From positions 1 to 64,000 of IMG/VR virus record IMGVR_UViG_3300043496_000205: DNA of 64,000 nucleotides; one strand, given 5' to 3'. Origin of the DNA: a virus. Below are positions 45,001-52,766 of the stretch, piece after piece. Position numbers and translations under genes: made by a program. The first letter of the stretch is position 1, and each line of letters opens with the position of its first letter. The notes beneath the pieces are model-generated. The model worked only from the letters and a program-made list of their open reading frames with translations, searched no databases and had not been told where the DNA came from.

Positions 45001-48000
45001 AACGACTGGGAATCGATCAAGGGTCGCCAGCGTGGGCTGCGTACTACCTACCGGAACATCCAGAAGCAGATCGCCGGGATGCAGGCTTACGCCGACCAGG
45101 AAGGCATCGACATCACCAAGGTGCCTGTCTTCTACAGGCATCACATCAATCGTCTGGGCCGCCCCCAGATGGATGGCGCCAGCAATCCGCAGACCGACAA
45201 GACTGCCCGTCACACGTTCGTCTCGACACGGTCGAAGCTGAACCTGTCCAAGCCAGGCAGTGCCGACTTCAATCGTTTCCTCAAGACCGTGGGCCAGGGC
45301 CTCGGCCTCAAGACCGAGAAGCTATTCGGTGATGACATCGCCGCCAAGGTTCTGAACCAGGTGACGGAACCCCTGGGGGAGAACGAGCAGGGCAAGTTCA
45401 ACGAAGCATTCAAGGCTACCAAGACCTGGCTCAAGTCTGACCAGACCAACATGCCGGAGAGCACCTACAAGCTCTTTGAGGCTGCCGAGCTGACGGACCA
45501 TGGCATCCATGCTCTGATCTCGTTTGCCCGCTATGACAATGCACGGGAAGCGGGCGAGGATCTCACCAGCTTCAAGAACTATAATGCCCTCGAGGCTGAC
45601 GGCAAAACCAATGGCGTCATCAATGCACTGATGATGGCAGCCGGTAAGATCACACCCAAGTGGCTACGCACTGTTGCCAAGGGTGGTGTCTTCTTTGGGC
45701 GGCTGAACAAGACTTTGAACCAGCATATGCTGGAGGATAGCGCTGATATTTATCAGGAGGTATCCGGATTAACCGCATATAAAATGAATAATCTGGGTGA
45801 GACCCTGTCCAGGCAGGACAATCCTGCGGCTCATGCCCAGTTCCAAGCCTTCAGGCGTCTCCTCGCACTGATCAATGTGGATGCCACGATCAATGCCGAT
45901 GGCGAGATAGAACTCAAGCGTGGCATAGCCAAGAGCCCGCAGACCAAGTCGGTCTATGGAGCCGGTGGCGATAGCCTGGCTGTCACCGTCACCAATGATC
46001 TGCTCAACGAGATCTACGAAGCCCTGTCGACCGAGGTCAGGACCGGTACCCCTGCGGGTGACATCCTCTATGGCAAGGGTGGCAGCAGGCAGTTCGTCAA
46101 CGACCTGCAGGCGCTCATATCCAACAAGCCGATCTACAGCAACAAGGACAAGAAATGGATCCTCCTGAACGGAGTGTCCTCCAGCTTCCTCAACCCGAAC
46201 CCTGGGGACATCACGCTGAATCCCCAGCAGTTCGATACCTTCAAGAACAATGTGAAAGCCTTCCTCATCGGGCCGATGCAGGAAGCCATCAAGTTCACGG
46301 TCAACGATCACGTCAGCTCAGTCACCTCCCTGGTTCAGCAAGCGACCCAGGTGCAGTCGATCTTCCTGGTCAACATGATGATCGGGGATGTCATTGCTTC
46401 CATGAGAGAGAAGCAGCTCGACAAACAGAAGCATGACTGGAAGCCGGGTGAGATATCATTATCAGAAAATGATATGGACCGTATTAGAAAAACGCTCCTG
46501 CCATTTTCACCATTCATAGACACAGGCACGCAGCGCTACATGATGTCGGGTGGCGAGACCACCGACCTGTTTGATACCATTACGACCGAGGTCAATGGCG
46601 AACCCCTGGTAATCAGGCTCCCGCGTACCTACTCGACGACCCTCGATAAGCAGATGGAGACGGCCATCTATATCTATGGGGCCACCTATGCTGGTGTACG
46701 TGCCATCCCGACACTGAATGTCGGCAGTGGCGACGGCCAGATGATGCTCAATATGCTGGTCGACTATCCCGAAGAAATGAAGCGCATGTTGCACGTCTTC
46801 GACGGTCTCTACATGCCAGCCGACCAGATCGAAGCCTACTCCCAGCTGGTCAATCAGTCGGTCTACCAGACGTGGACCGAGAACGGTAACCCGATACGAG
46901 CTGTCGCCGATAGCTTTGCCAGGTTCATGGAACATAACCCTGTCGATGCCCTCTTCCCTGGATCGGTTCGCGGTCAGCATCAGAACGATGCTCTGCATGA
47001 GATGGCCAAGGTCATCTCCAACAAAAAGATACCCAGCGACGAGGACAGCGTGAACTCCGAGGACGTTCACAAGTGGATGGAGAAGCTGGTCGACAAGCTG
47101 TACGACACAGCCGAAGCCCTGGATCGCAGACGCCAGATCTACACCGAGTTCGACCTGTCGATCGATCAGATGGCTTCAGGCGAAGCGCCCTTCGTCCGCA
47201 AGGGATCCATCGAGACGGCCCCCAATATCAATGAGGATGACCTGGCCCAGGCCATGCAGGCTCGCCTCGAAGAACTCGAGGAACGTGATCGCCGTAAGCC
47301 GAGGGACAGGTACCAGGGAACCAGGAAGAAGGGTCCCCCGGCTCCAGAGATCACAGTCCGTGAGCTGGGGCCTGAGTATGTCCCCACCCCGGTGGAAAAG
47401 TTCCTGCGTCAGTATGCGACGGTTGATACCCAGACCGGCGCCCAGGTGCTCACGGTTGGCAAGCTGAAGAACATCCCCGACCAAGCGGGGATCATGACCA
47501 AGACGCTGAACTATCTGAAGCACAATGATTTCCTGGTGGTGTTCGGCACACCCTCCCAGCTCAATGCATGGAAGCGGGCCAACACGGATCACCAGGGAGA
47601 CGATACGTTCTCCTCTGATACCCAGGGATTAACTGACTTTAGAAACAAGATTATTTATATCGCTAATGGTAACCAGGAAACTGTTACCCATGAGCTGATT
47701 CACGCGGCCACTTTCAAAAAGGTGGACCTCTACTATCAGGGTGGTCACGCCAAGGGATCTCTCTCGCAGTACGACCAGGACGCCATCAAGCGTCTCGAAA
47801 GCCTGATGGGTGAATGGCTGAACGCCACCGGCCCCATCGAGGACATCGGTCAGCGCCAGCTCGACACGGATGCCAGGGCTTCAGTCGTCGGTCACCAGTC
47901 CACTGGTCAACCGGCTGCTGCCCTCAATGAATTCATGGCTTATGTCCTGGCTCACCAGGACCTGGCCAAAGCAGCCGAGGGCGTGACAGTCAAGAGCAGG

Positions 48001-51000
48001 GTGTCCCGGATCATCAAGAAGGCCCTGGCTGCAATCCAGTCCCTGATCTGGGGCAAGGATATCCCGGCACCAGGCACCGACATCCTGTCGAACCTGCGCT
48101 TCAATACGGACGTGCTACTGGCAACGGCGACGCCTCTCCAGCTGATGCGCGACAAGGCCGGGGAAGTGATGCTCTTCCAGAGCTCTGCCTTCGGACAGAA
48201 CGATCGTCTCACCACGGCTCGTGACGGATTCAACCGCAAGATCCTTGCCTGGCTCAACGAGCCTTATATCGGTCCCCTCAAGCCCGGTGCGGCTGTGAAC
48301 CCCACCGCAGCACGAGCCATCGAGACCCACACCCAGCAGGTGAACCGGGCCGCCGAGTTCTCTGGCGCCGAGCTGAGGGCCAACGACTTCGTCAAGGAGT
48401 TCGCGCTTCACTTCGGTGACCTGAACAACATGCAGGCATGGTCGACGTTCGAGATGATCCAGACTGCGCTGTTCACCGATCTCAAACTCAATCCCAATAC
48501 GATGCTCCGCCTCGAGGAGATCTACGATCATGTGATCAGCAACCTGAAGGCCGCGGATTTCCGTACTACCACCGATCCCAACGATGTCGTCGATGCACAG
48601 AAGGCCCAGGACAAATACGAAGCGATCCATGGCCTGAAGATCTTTCATACCGACAGGTACGGAAGGTCCTCCTTCATGAGCTCCTTCCTGGCTCTCTCCA
48701 TAGCGTCGGATGAATTCCGGAACGTGCTCGCCAAGATGGAGAAGCCGAAGACCGAACAGAATACAGCTGGTGGATTTGATGCCGCCGTGGAGAACATGGC
48801 CAACTCCATGCTGGACCGCACCTCGATGGCTTTATCGGGTGAGCGATCCACCAGCTCAACTATTACCGATGTGTTGGATGACCTGACGGTCAAGATGATC
48901 GAGCAGGTAGCCGACCAGGACAAGCACATCGATGTCAAGGCCAACAATCAGCTGAGCAGATTCGAGAACGCCCTCGCCGAGGGGATCCAGAGTGCCAGCC
49001 AGAGGGTATCCGACAAGGCAAACCAGGTAGCCCAGAGTTCCAGTTCTCGGATCGTCAGGGGAGGAGCGAAACTAATTAGGGCTGCGATGGTAGCCATCAA
49101 TGAGGAGCAGGCAGAGCAGGCTCAACTGGGATTAATAGCTAATATTAATAAGTTCGAGGGCCTGCATGAAATCCGTGCGCTCATCAACGATTGGGTTGGT
49201 CGCAACAAACAGAACATGAACGTCTGGGATCTGATCAACAAGGTCAGGGCCATCGCTCAGCAAACCCGCCAGCGCTATCGGAAACAACTCCCCAAGGCGA
49301 TTGCCAAGAAGTTCTCCCGGACACTGAGCAAGGCGGAATACTCCGCGATGTTCAGGGCCTGGGGCAAGACGGACCTGGCTGCCCTGTTTGCCACATACGG
49401 GGCCGCTGGAGCGTTCGAGCTGCTGACCGATACTCGCAAGCTCACTCGTGCGATTGCCTCTCTGGAGGCCACGATCCAGGGCTATGAAGGCCCTCGAGCA
49501 GCGAAGGTGATCCAGAAGGCGAAACAGCACGCCAACTACATGAACACTGGCAACCACGGTGCCAAGTGGCTGAGCAATTCACACGCGATTGCTCACCTTT
49601 ATGGTGAGAACGAGTTCCAGAGTACGCTTCTCAATTCCCAGCTGGAAGACGATGTCGATCAGCTAACCACGCTCTATGCCATGCAGGGCACGAGCCAGGA
49701 GGACCGTGATCTCGTCAAGGAACTTATTAACAATGAAAATGAGGGCTCAAAATTTGTTTACCATTATCTGGTAAGCCTTCGCAAGCATGAACTAACTAAA
49801 GTCTCCGGACGATATGGTACCCCCAACTATGTGAAGGGGCACCTCCCCTCGGAGAAGCAGAACGAGGGCCACCTGGTCGTCGTCGATGACCGTGACCATG
49901 CCGACTGGGCCAAGCTGGGCTATGCCAAGGTCGGTCCTTACGCTGGGTCTTCTGCCGATCGTACCAACAGGGGCAAGAGCTATTACTTCTCGCCGGTCTC
50001 ATCGAAGGCGCCCTTCAGGCAGGGCATCCTGCAGACGGTTCGTTACACAGCCTCTGGCATCGATCCGAACACAGGCTACCTCAGTGATGAACTGACAGCC
50101 GGACGCATCGACAACCAGCAGGTAGTCGACCTGATCCGCAGGCAAGTCTCACGCCAGCGTCAGACCAATGAGAACCTCCGGCCTATCTATGACCAGCAGA
50201 CGGGCGAGACGATCGCTTACGAACGTCTTCTGGATCCAACCAAGATCGTTGGTCTCGATCACAGCACCCACCTGGGCAACATGATCGGTGCCTGGAAGGG
50301 TAGACAAGTCGAGGAGGATTTCGCCCCGGCTCTCAACGAGGAGCTGGTCGACGAGCTCAAGAGCGACTGGGACAAAGGCGTCCGGGATGGCAAGACCAAC
50401 CAGTTCGTCAACGTCTATGCCAGCACCGATCCAGTGATCATGGACGCGGTGAAGCTAATCCCCAACTATACGCGGGACTATATCAAGGGCGAGTTCGGAC
50501 CCAACACCCTGATGATCCGCCGCGACGTGCTGCTGCAGACGCTTGGCGATCGCCAGGCCTCGGTGGGTGACATGTTCACCGGCAGGACACGCTGGAAGCC
50601 AGGCGTGACCGAGCGGTTCGAGAACATCGCAATGGGTCTCTTCGCTACGGCGCCATTCAAGAAACTGTTTGGCGAGGACAAGGCCTACCCAACTCTGGTT
50701 CGGGCCGAAGGATTGATTGGTGATGCAGTCATCGCTGCCAAGACCAACATCGTCATCAAGTCTGTCGTGGTGCCTGTCGCCAACATCATGGCTGGCTTCG
50801 GCCAGCTGCTGAACAGGGGTGTTCCCTTCCGGGATATCGTCACCAAATTCCCCAAGAAGGTGATCGAGATCAACACCTACATCAAGCTTCGCAACAAGGA
50901 GATCGAGCTCGAAGCCGACCTCGAGGCTGCCAAGGGCGAGAACAAACTGAATGAGATCCGCAAGCTGACCAGCAGGATCCAGGCCATCAAAGATTCCTAC

Positions 51001-51612
51001 AAGCACATGAGCATCTACCCGCTGATCGAAGCTGGGCAGTTCGCATCCATCTCGGACGGTCAGGTGACTGCCGAGGACCTGGCCCTGGCTGAGGGCAAGT
51101 GGTCAGAATTCATGACCAATATGATTCAAAAGATTCCTGATAATGGTCTGAGGACTGCAGCTAAATATGGCATCGTCGACAAGGACACTGCCATGTTCCG
51201 GGCACTGGGCGCCGCGACCCAGTACGGTGACTTCGTGATGAAGGCGATCCTCACTGACCACCTGGTCGCCAAGGAGAACAAGTCCACCGATGATGCCATC
51301 GCCGAGGCCAGCGAAGCGTTCGTCAACTACAACGTCCTGGCTGGGCGGTCTCGTGACTGGCTGGAGAGGCATGGCCTTCTCTGGTTCTATAACTACAAGC
51401 TGCGTTCCATGAAGGAAGCAGCCTGGACACTGAGAAACCGTCCGCTCAGGGCATTGATCATGATGTCAGCACCTGGGCTGAGCTCGATCCAGTCGGTGGT
51501 CGACAGCAACTTCATGAGCCTTGCGGTAGAAGGTGATCTGCCTTGGTCGATTGGTCCCGGCATGGGGCTGAACTCATGGGCGATGAATCCCTGGGCTAAT
51601 CTGATCGACTAG
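39091..51612 (+). CDS. Virion RNA polymerase (gp50-like), 4,173 aa
   Basis: Giant single-subunit RNA polymerase packaged in the capsid and ejected into the host to transcribe early genes. Catalytic motifs: NRLGR 2020-2024 (T/DxxGR type), LEADGKTNG with D2170 (motif A), R2277-x3-K2281-x7-Y2289-G (motif B) and VFDGLYMP with D2571 (motif C). The A-to-B spacing equals that of N4. N-terminal 550 residues are helical with Gly/Ala-rich hydrophobic stretches; 560-720 and 1100-1250 are Thr/Pro/Glu-rich linkers. Zincin-like HExxH motifs lie at 1402-1406 and 2867-2871. It is about 670 residues longer than N4 gp50. The extra domains and the C-terminal 1,500 residues are not understood. Confidence 0.93.
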   Translation: MASVLGNSLKASDFTQPASSMPPPPPSLTEQDVSDLEFSARDAAYKRSQTDFTSTPAEVVDPLDEAAKTLWKTGSVTEAIKTYSPPDPNAPKMQELSPMMKRMRDLNEIRNATQSSQGVAMFELKRQDTENFDNQVAKDYQNMDANVFEQVYGAEARNNMMALTLGAADINRRKNTSRGVTEHLQDAGTQIVAGVPSLIGGVGALALKLNSYTPAGYAQDKIAEWVGITEKGGPTFNEQMSTTVAKLGEAGRKFVLQNETQAGQDLRYADEVQAAVDQEQQAKDYRENLSKDGLALAELRDFGHSLTNTGSRLITDPSRGAALVFESVPSLAAGGPAAKVITKGAKLAMGVDAAATAGTRAAVAEAISFPTAIGAMEGADAYGGTTAQIMNMSHDELMVKSPEYQKLISSGFTEEGAKTRIATNAGLKAAAIAAPIGAVTSAAAKTKAFETNLFKPRSLGQTGVNVAKEVPEEAAQGFGGQYATNEGVQQAANPDQRALADTGAATLEGAVAGGGMPLLTHGPVHVTKGAGEVAKAVVDTAVVKPLKMVGDSLVARGEARKAEQAAKAPTSTETLTPEVAAAATAAPVVGQSLRALAEEAAKLPPVGTTETAPKAPASTTEAIPVATTETAPAAETGKETVTGTEPETEAPATPEERETFIKKVESAALLQTEDFEGMPMSVTQRVGDLAQSKGEAPNRFEAMTEVAKVLDDEKATPDEKVAAASFITKIINENKDLFGPESPLPDFLANAPADHKSRQEFDSYAQTLQKLGDNPAIKKAVDWLQKEAVVEEKDFSTIDLNSEEGQQAVDTVVNVATHAPHKLSEATVDSLLQADEKTSKLTPRARQVLRGTQSTLAAERMFSANNRLPEAGLVEAEASELETELEETKGKDEATIARVKEQRQARAAKAKAAKAEASATPPGSTEQSDTAPGIETPGMSAEGSANIDLMSRQINEDGGAKAHQKPIKTHVAEISKAIMSGDTKAIKRGIGHLSMFAKTMRNKVKAIQASINTPKGDRIPYEAFDGKKMQPADGVFETYFNKKAANSAKYAQQVYAEAVALTQLANDYARANPGAGIQPDDEEIQLTLPGQATQSSKAGVPAPTADMGLAANVTGGSSTPGASPATTSETKQVEPPLPGSPTQEAPAATDTTAAAPKSKPPSQKTTDLSTVPDTELQNRLNFFDRQKQRGPLNEWATENESKVKAELAKRRATTPEKTKSGNQLPDVSGQADQTEETDDDLAAYEAMASERSGQEGDAIDQFADEIASIPAMDADTAAKLIDEFKTRTPTQQELVALNKFLDTLSDEEFDKLYERADNNIKISNIKGKAIAGIKQAMDAISKAAGFDVSKLMRAVKAATFKEGPSGGQFNTVGPSLFLTDRVLDRFNNDKFTPDQMNHLLAHELGHAADFHAAGTDADHLFRSSDDPMFQINSPLWNEFKKIKGLASNSVNEPTWSYLDKFAKNREVFPNEFFAELAAFVLNERALAEEHLPLGLKAVEETLSRAAANRQLPRSGTGDTQSTNRGDNKSKSRSKQKVIKDLKDLGPALEETQEPAPEAEPEEDLELTDTLDENATPEQDIKEAFPNLVQKDKNWFHKAFRVGKKLTSRILLLDRPLSKIKALLDNPAALQEFMKGAKIEGYTPKEKDLRAHLKMLGLGDTALKHLNQRLAKALAVKNKQGISVLDQLNSEDPQVIRTRNNRILNLLELDDNGNYKYNPQLIEGALIAAIDWAMNIGDRQVPIDVEDIAKALGIDEAEATKYLAEFKRGLSTEMAVRSLAENIKKLWGLQTNRDTNEDFTKGVPEAVAKEMLMALEHVGLISRGNVSYTVNETAINKKTGEEEIVKVHPRKTGRVWFDERPNHIEGLVTSLDRTATLLRDISLIGGEKEGFAFGKPITDVDDTQLRQRWVKLTNFGKKALLAAQAVPHYLDRTMLNFYQSMDEDGYVALRSGRPYKDGDLEKTHTEMGYNKNDWESIKGRQRGLRTTYRNIQKQIAGMQAYADQEGIDITKVPVFYRHHINRLGRPQMDGASNPQTDKTARHTFVSTRSKLNLSKPGSADFNRFLKTVGQGLGLKTEKLFGDDIAAKVLNQVTEPLGENEQGKFNEAFKATKTWLKSDQTNMPESTYKLFEAAELTDHGIHALISFARYDNAREAGEDLTSFKNYNALEADGKTNGVINALMMAAGKITPKWLRTVAKGGVFFGRLNKTLNQHMLEDSADIYQEVSGLTAYKMNNLGETLSRQDNPAAHAQFQAFRRLLALINVDATINADGEIELKRGIAKSPQTKSVYGAGGDSLAVTVTNDLLNEIYEALSTEVRTGTPAGDILYGKGGSRQFVNDLQALISNKPIYSNKDKKWILLNGVSSSFLNPNPGDITLNPQQFDTFKNNVKAFLIGPMQEAIKFTVNDHVSSVTSLVQQATQVQSIFLVNMMIGDVIASMREKQLDKQKHDWKPGEISLSENDMDRIRKTLLPFSPFIDTGTQRYMMSGGETTDLFDTITTEVNGEPLVIRLPRTYSTTLDKQMETAIYIYGATYAGVRAIPTLNVGSGDGQMMLNMLVDYPEEMKRMLHVFDGLYMPADQIEAYSQLVNQSVYQTWTENGNPIRAVADSFARFMEHNPVDALFPGSVRGQHQNDALHEMAKVISNKKIPSDEDSVNSEDVHKWMEKLVDKLYDTAEALDRRRQIYTEFDLSIDQMASGEAPFVRKGSIETAPNINEDDLAQAMQARLEELEERDRRKPRDRYQGTRKKGPPAPEITVRELGPEYVPTPVEKFLRQYATVDTQTGAQVLTVGKLKNIPDQAGIMTKTLNYLKHNDFLVVFGTPSQLNAWKRANTDHQGDDTFSSDTQGLTDFRNKIIYIANGNQETVTHELIHAATFKKVDLYYQGGHAKGSLSQYDQDAIKRLESLMGEWLNATGPIEDIGQRQLDTDARASVVGHQSTGQPAAALNEFMAYVLAHQDLAKAAEGVTVKSRVSRIIKKALAAIQSLIWGKDIPAPGTDILSNLRFNTDVLLATATPLQLMRDKAGEVMLFQSSAFGQNDRLTTARDGFNRKILAWLNEPYIGPLKPGAAVNPTAARAIETHTQQVNRAAEFSGAELRANDFVKEFALHFGDLNNMQAWSTFEMIQTALFTDLKLNPNTMLRLEEIYDHVISNLKAADFRTTTDPNDVVDAQKAQDKYEAIHGLKIFHTDRYGRSSFMSSFLALSIASDEFRNVLAKMEKPKTEQNTAGGFDAAVENMANSMLDRTSMALSGERSTSSTITDVLDDLTVKMIEQVADQDKHIDVKANNQLSRFENALAEGIQSASQRVSDKANQVAQSSSSRIVRGGAKLIRAAMVAINEEQAEQAQLGLIANINKFEGLHEIRALINDWVGRNKQNMNVWDLINKVRAIAQQTRQRYRKQLPKAIAKKFSRTLSKAEYSAMFRAWGKTDLAALFATYGAAGAFELLTDTRKLTRAIASLEATIQGYEGPRAAKVIQKAKQHANYMNTGNHGAKWLSNSHAIAHLYGENEFQSTLLNSQLEDDVDQLTTLYAMQGTSQEDRDLVKELINNENEGSKFVYHYLVSLRKHELTKVSGRYGTPNYVKGHLPSEKQNEGHLVVVDDRDHADWAKLGYAKVGPYAGSSADRTNRGKSYYFSPVSSKAPFRQGILQTVRYTASGIDPNTGYLSDELTAGRIDNQQVVDLIRRQVSRQRQTNENLRPIYDQQTGETIAYERLLDPTKIVGLDHSTHLGNMIGAWKGRQVEEDFAPALNEELVDELKSDWDKGVRDGKTNQFVNVYASTDPVIMDAVKLIPNYTRDYIKGEFGPNTLMIRRDVLLQTLGDRQASVGDMFTGRTRWKPGVTERFENIAMGLFATAPFKKLFGEDKAYPTLVRAEGLIGDAVIAAKTNIVIKSVVVPVANIMAGFGQLLNRGVPFRDIVTKFPKKVIEINTYIKLRNKEIELEADLEAAKGENKLNEIRKLTSRIQAIKDSYKHMSIYPLIEAGQFASISDGQVTAEDLALAEGKWSEFMTNMIQKIPDNGLRTAAKYGIVDKDTAMFRALGAATQYGDFVMKAILTDHLVAKENKSTDDAIAEASEAFVNYNVLAGRSRDWLERHGLLWFYNYKLRSMKEAAWTLRNRPLRALIMMSAPGLSSIQSVVDSNFMSLAVEGDLPWSIGPGMGLNSWAMNPWANLID

Positions 51613-51973
51613 CAGGAGAGTTGAGGCCGTTGAGCGCAATGCTCTCGACACGGAAGGCCAGACCGTCCTTGATCGGAAAGCGGCTGCATTCGTTGACGAT
51701 GTGCGTCAGCGCCGCATCCTTGGCCGCAATCTGCGCCTTGAGGTGATCCAGCTTGGCCCGCCATTCGCTGTCGTTTTGCAGGCGGAAGTCCTGATGCTCT
51801 TGTTCGTTGGCCGCGATCTGCGCCTCAAGGACTTCTATTTTTCGCAGCATCGTATCTGCCCAGGCGTGCAGCTCGGTGATCTTTTTGTCTTTCTCTTCGA
51901 TCAGCTCTGCCTGCTTGTTCATGGCAGCTACCGTGATGTCCCAGGCAGTTTTCCATTCTGCATCGGTACTCAT
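51596..51973 (-). CDS. Coiled-coil hypothetical protein
   Basis: 125 aa. Residues about 20-95 form a long coiled coil (heptads rich in Glu, Lys, Ala, Gln); the C-terminus is more compact. ATG 51973 has GAGGA six bases upstream; an upstream start at 52045 would read into the regulator gene. The TAG stop lies 17 bases inside the converging RNAP gene. It overlaps the regulator's stop by four bases, so the two are coupled. Confidence 0.65.
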   Translation of the reverse strand: MSTDAEWKTAWDITVAAMNKQAELIEEKDKKITELHAWADTMLRKIEVLEAQIAANEQEHQDFRLQNDSEWRAKLDHLKAQIAAKDAALTHIVNECSRFPIKDGLAFRVESIALNGLNSPASRSD

Positions 51974-52221
51974 GACTTCCTCACGATCTGAACGCTCAGA
52001 CCCAGGGTAGCCAGTAATGGAAACAGGGTGGTAGGCCGGGGCCAACGGGTCTTACCGCTGGCCAGGTTGTTGACTGTGGTAGCGTTGACGCCGGTCTTGA
52101 AGGCGATCTCCTTATAGGTGCGTCCGTCCTTGAAGATCTGGGTTCGTAGCTCTTCGATCATTTTCTCGGCAGTTGTGAATGCACGCGGCCTGTCCTGGCG
52201 GAGCTGCACTATCTTTGCCAT
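51970..52221 (-). CDS. Xre-family HTH regulator
   Basis: 83 aa. Residues about 34-63 (TYKEIAFKTGVNATTVNNLASG) are a Cro/CI-type helix-turn-helix. The N-terminal 15 residues are basic and the C-terminus LLATLGLSVQIVRKS ends the five-helix fold. It probably binds DNA as a dimer to regulate phage or host genes. It lies at the end of the replication block, where the middle operon meets late transcription. An antitoxin-like role is possible, but no toxin gene is adjacent. No operator could be assigned. Confidence 0.8.
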   Translation of the reverse strand: MAKIVQLRQDRPRAFTTAEKMIEELRTQIFKDGRTYKEIAFKTGVNATTVNNLASGKTRWPRPTTLFPLLATLGLSVQIVRKS

Positions 52222-52224
52222 TAC

Positions 52225-52596
52225 CTATTCCCCTCTGAGTACCCTCAGTTTGCTGATAATTTTCTCCAGTGAACTGATCTTGTCCTGGTGCTCCTGATCC
52301 AGCATCCGAACCTGCTCTTCAGCCTCGGCCTTGAGCGACTCCATGCGGACGCGGTAGCTGTCGATGATCTCGATCCGTTGGAGCCCGTAGGAGCTGATCT
52401 CATCGCTGAGTTCCTGGGTCTTGGTCTTCAACAGCTTGGCTCCTGCTGCCAGTATCCTACCCATGTCGAGAACCTGTTGGGTAGCATTCTCCTGTCGGCG
52501 GACTGTCAAAGGCTTACCGATCTCCTTGGCAACCTCCTCCATCTTCTGGTTCAGGCTTTCCTCGATAGTCTTGTCGAGCTGTTCTTCAGCGGTCAT
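52225..52596 (-). CDS. Coiled-coil hypothetical protein
   Basis: 123 aa, almost entirely helical: heptad-like repeats from about residue 10-30 and 55-120 with many Glu, Lys, Gln and Leu. No membrane segment, no known motif. It starts within the stop of a 56-codon membrane protein (ATGA). Its role is unknown; as part of the minus-strand replication operon it may be a structural partner. Confidence 0.6.
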   Translation of the reverse strand: MTAEEQLDKTIEESLNQKMEEVAKEIGKPLTVRRQENATQQVLDMGRILAAGAKLLKTKTQELSDEISSYGLQRIEIIDSYRVRMESLKAEAEEQVRMLDQEHQDKISSLEKIISKLRVLRGE

Positions 52597-52763
52597 CTGT
52601 AAGGAGGTCCTTTCGATTCGTTCTCGTGGATGATCGCATAGGCTATGAGCGCGATGATCCCGAAGATTATGAGGAAGGTAGCTACCGGGATTATCCAGAT
52701 AACAATCAGGAATAATGCTCCGGTAACTAACCCAGCTAATAGGATGGCCTTGATAGCGGCCAT
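52593..52763 (-). CDS. 56-aa two-span membrane protein
   Basis: A short frame between the RusA-like and coiled-coil genes: ATG three bases after the upstream TAA and TGA overlapping the downstream ATG, so it fills the gap exactly. The sequence MAAIKAILLAGLVTGALFLIV, IPVATFLIIFGIIALIAYAII and a polar tail (HENESKGPPYR) give two close membrane helices. It could be a small membrane anchor or effector in the replication operon. No homologue is recognised. Confidence 0.6.
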   Translation of the reverse strand: MAAIKAILLAGLVTGALFLIVIWIIPVATFLIIFGIIALIAYAIIHENESKGPPYR

Positions 52764-52766
52764 CGC

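Noticed and set aside
51970-52221. Xre protein as part of a toxin-antitoxin pair.
   Set aside because: Neighbours are coiled-coil proteins without toxin motifs; a simple regulator is more economical.
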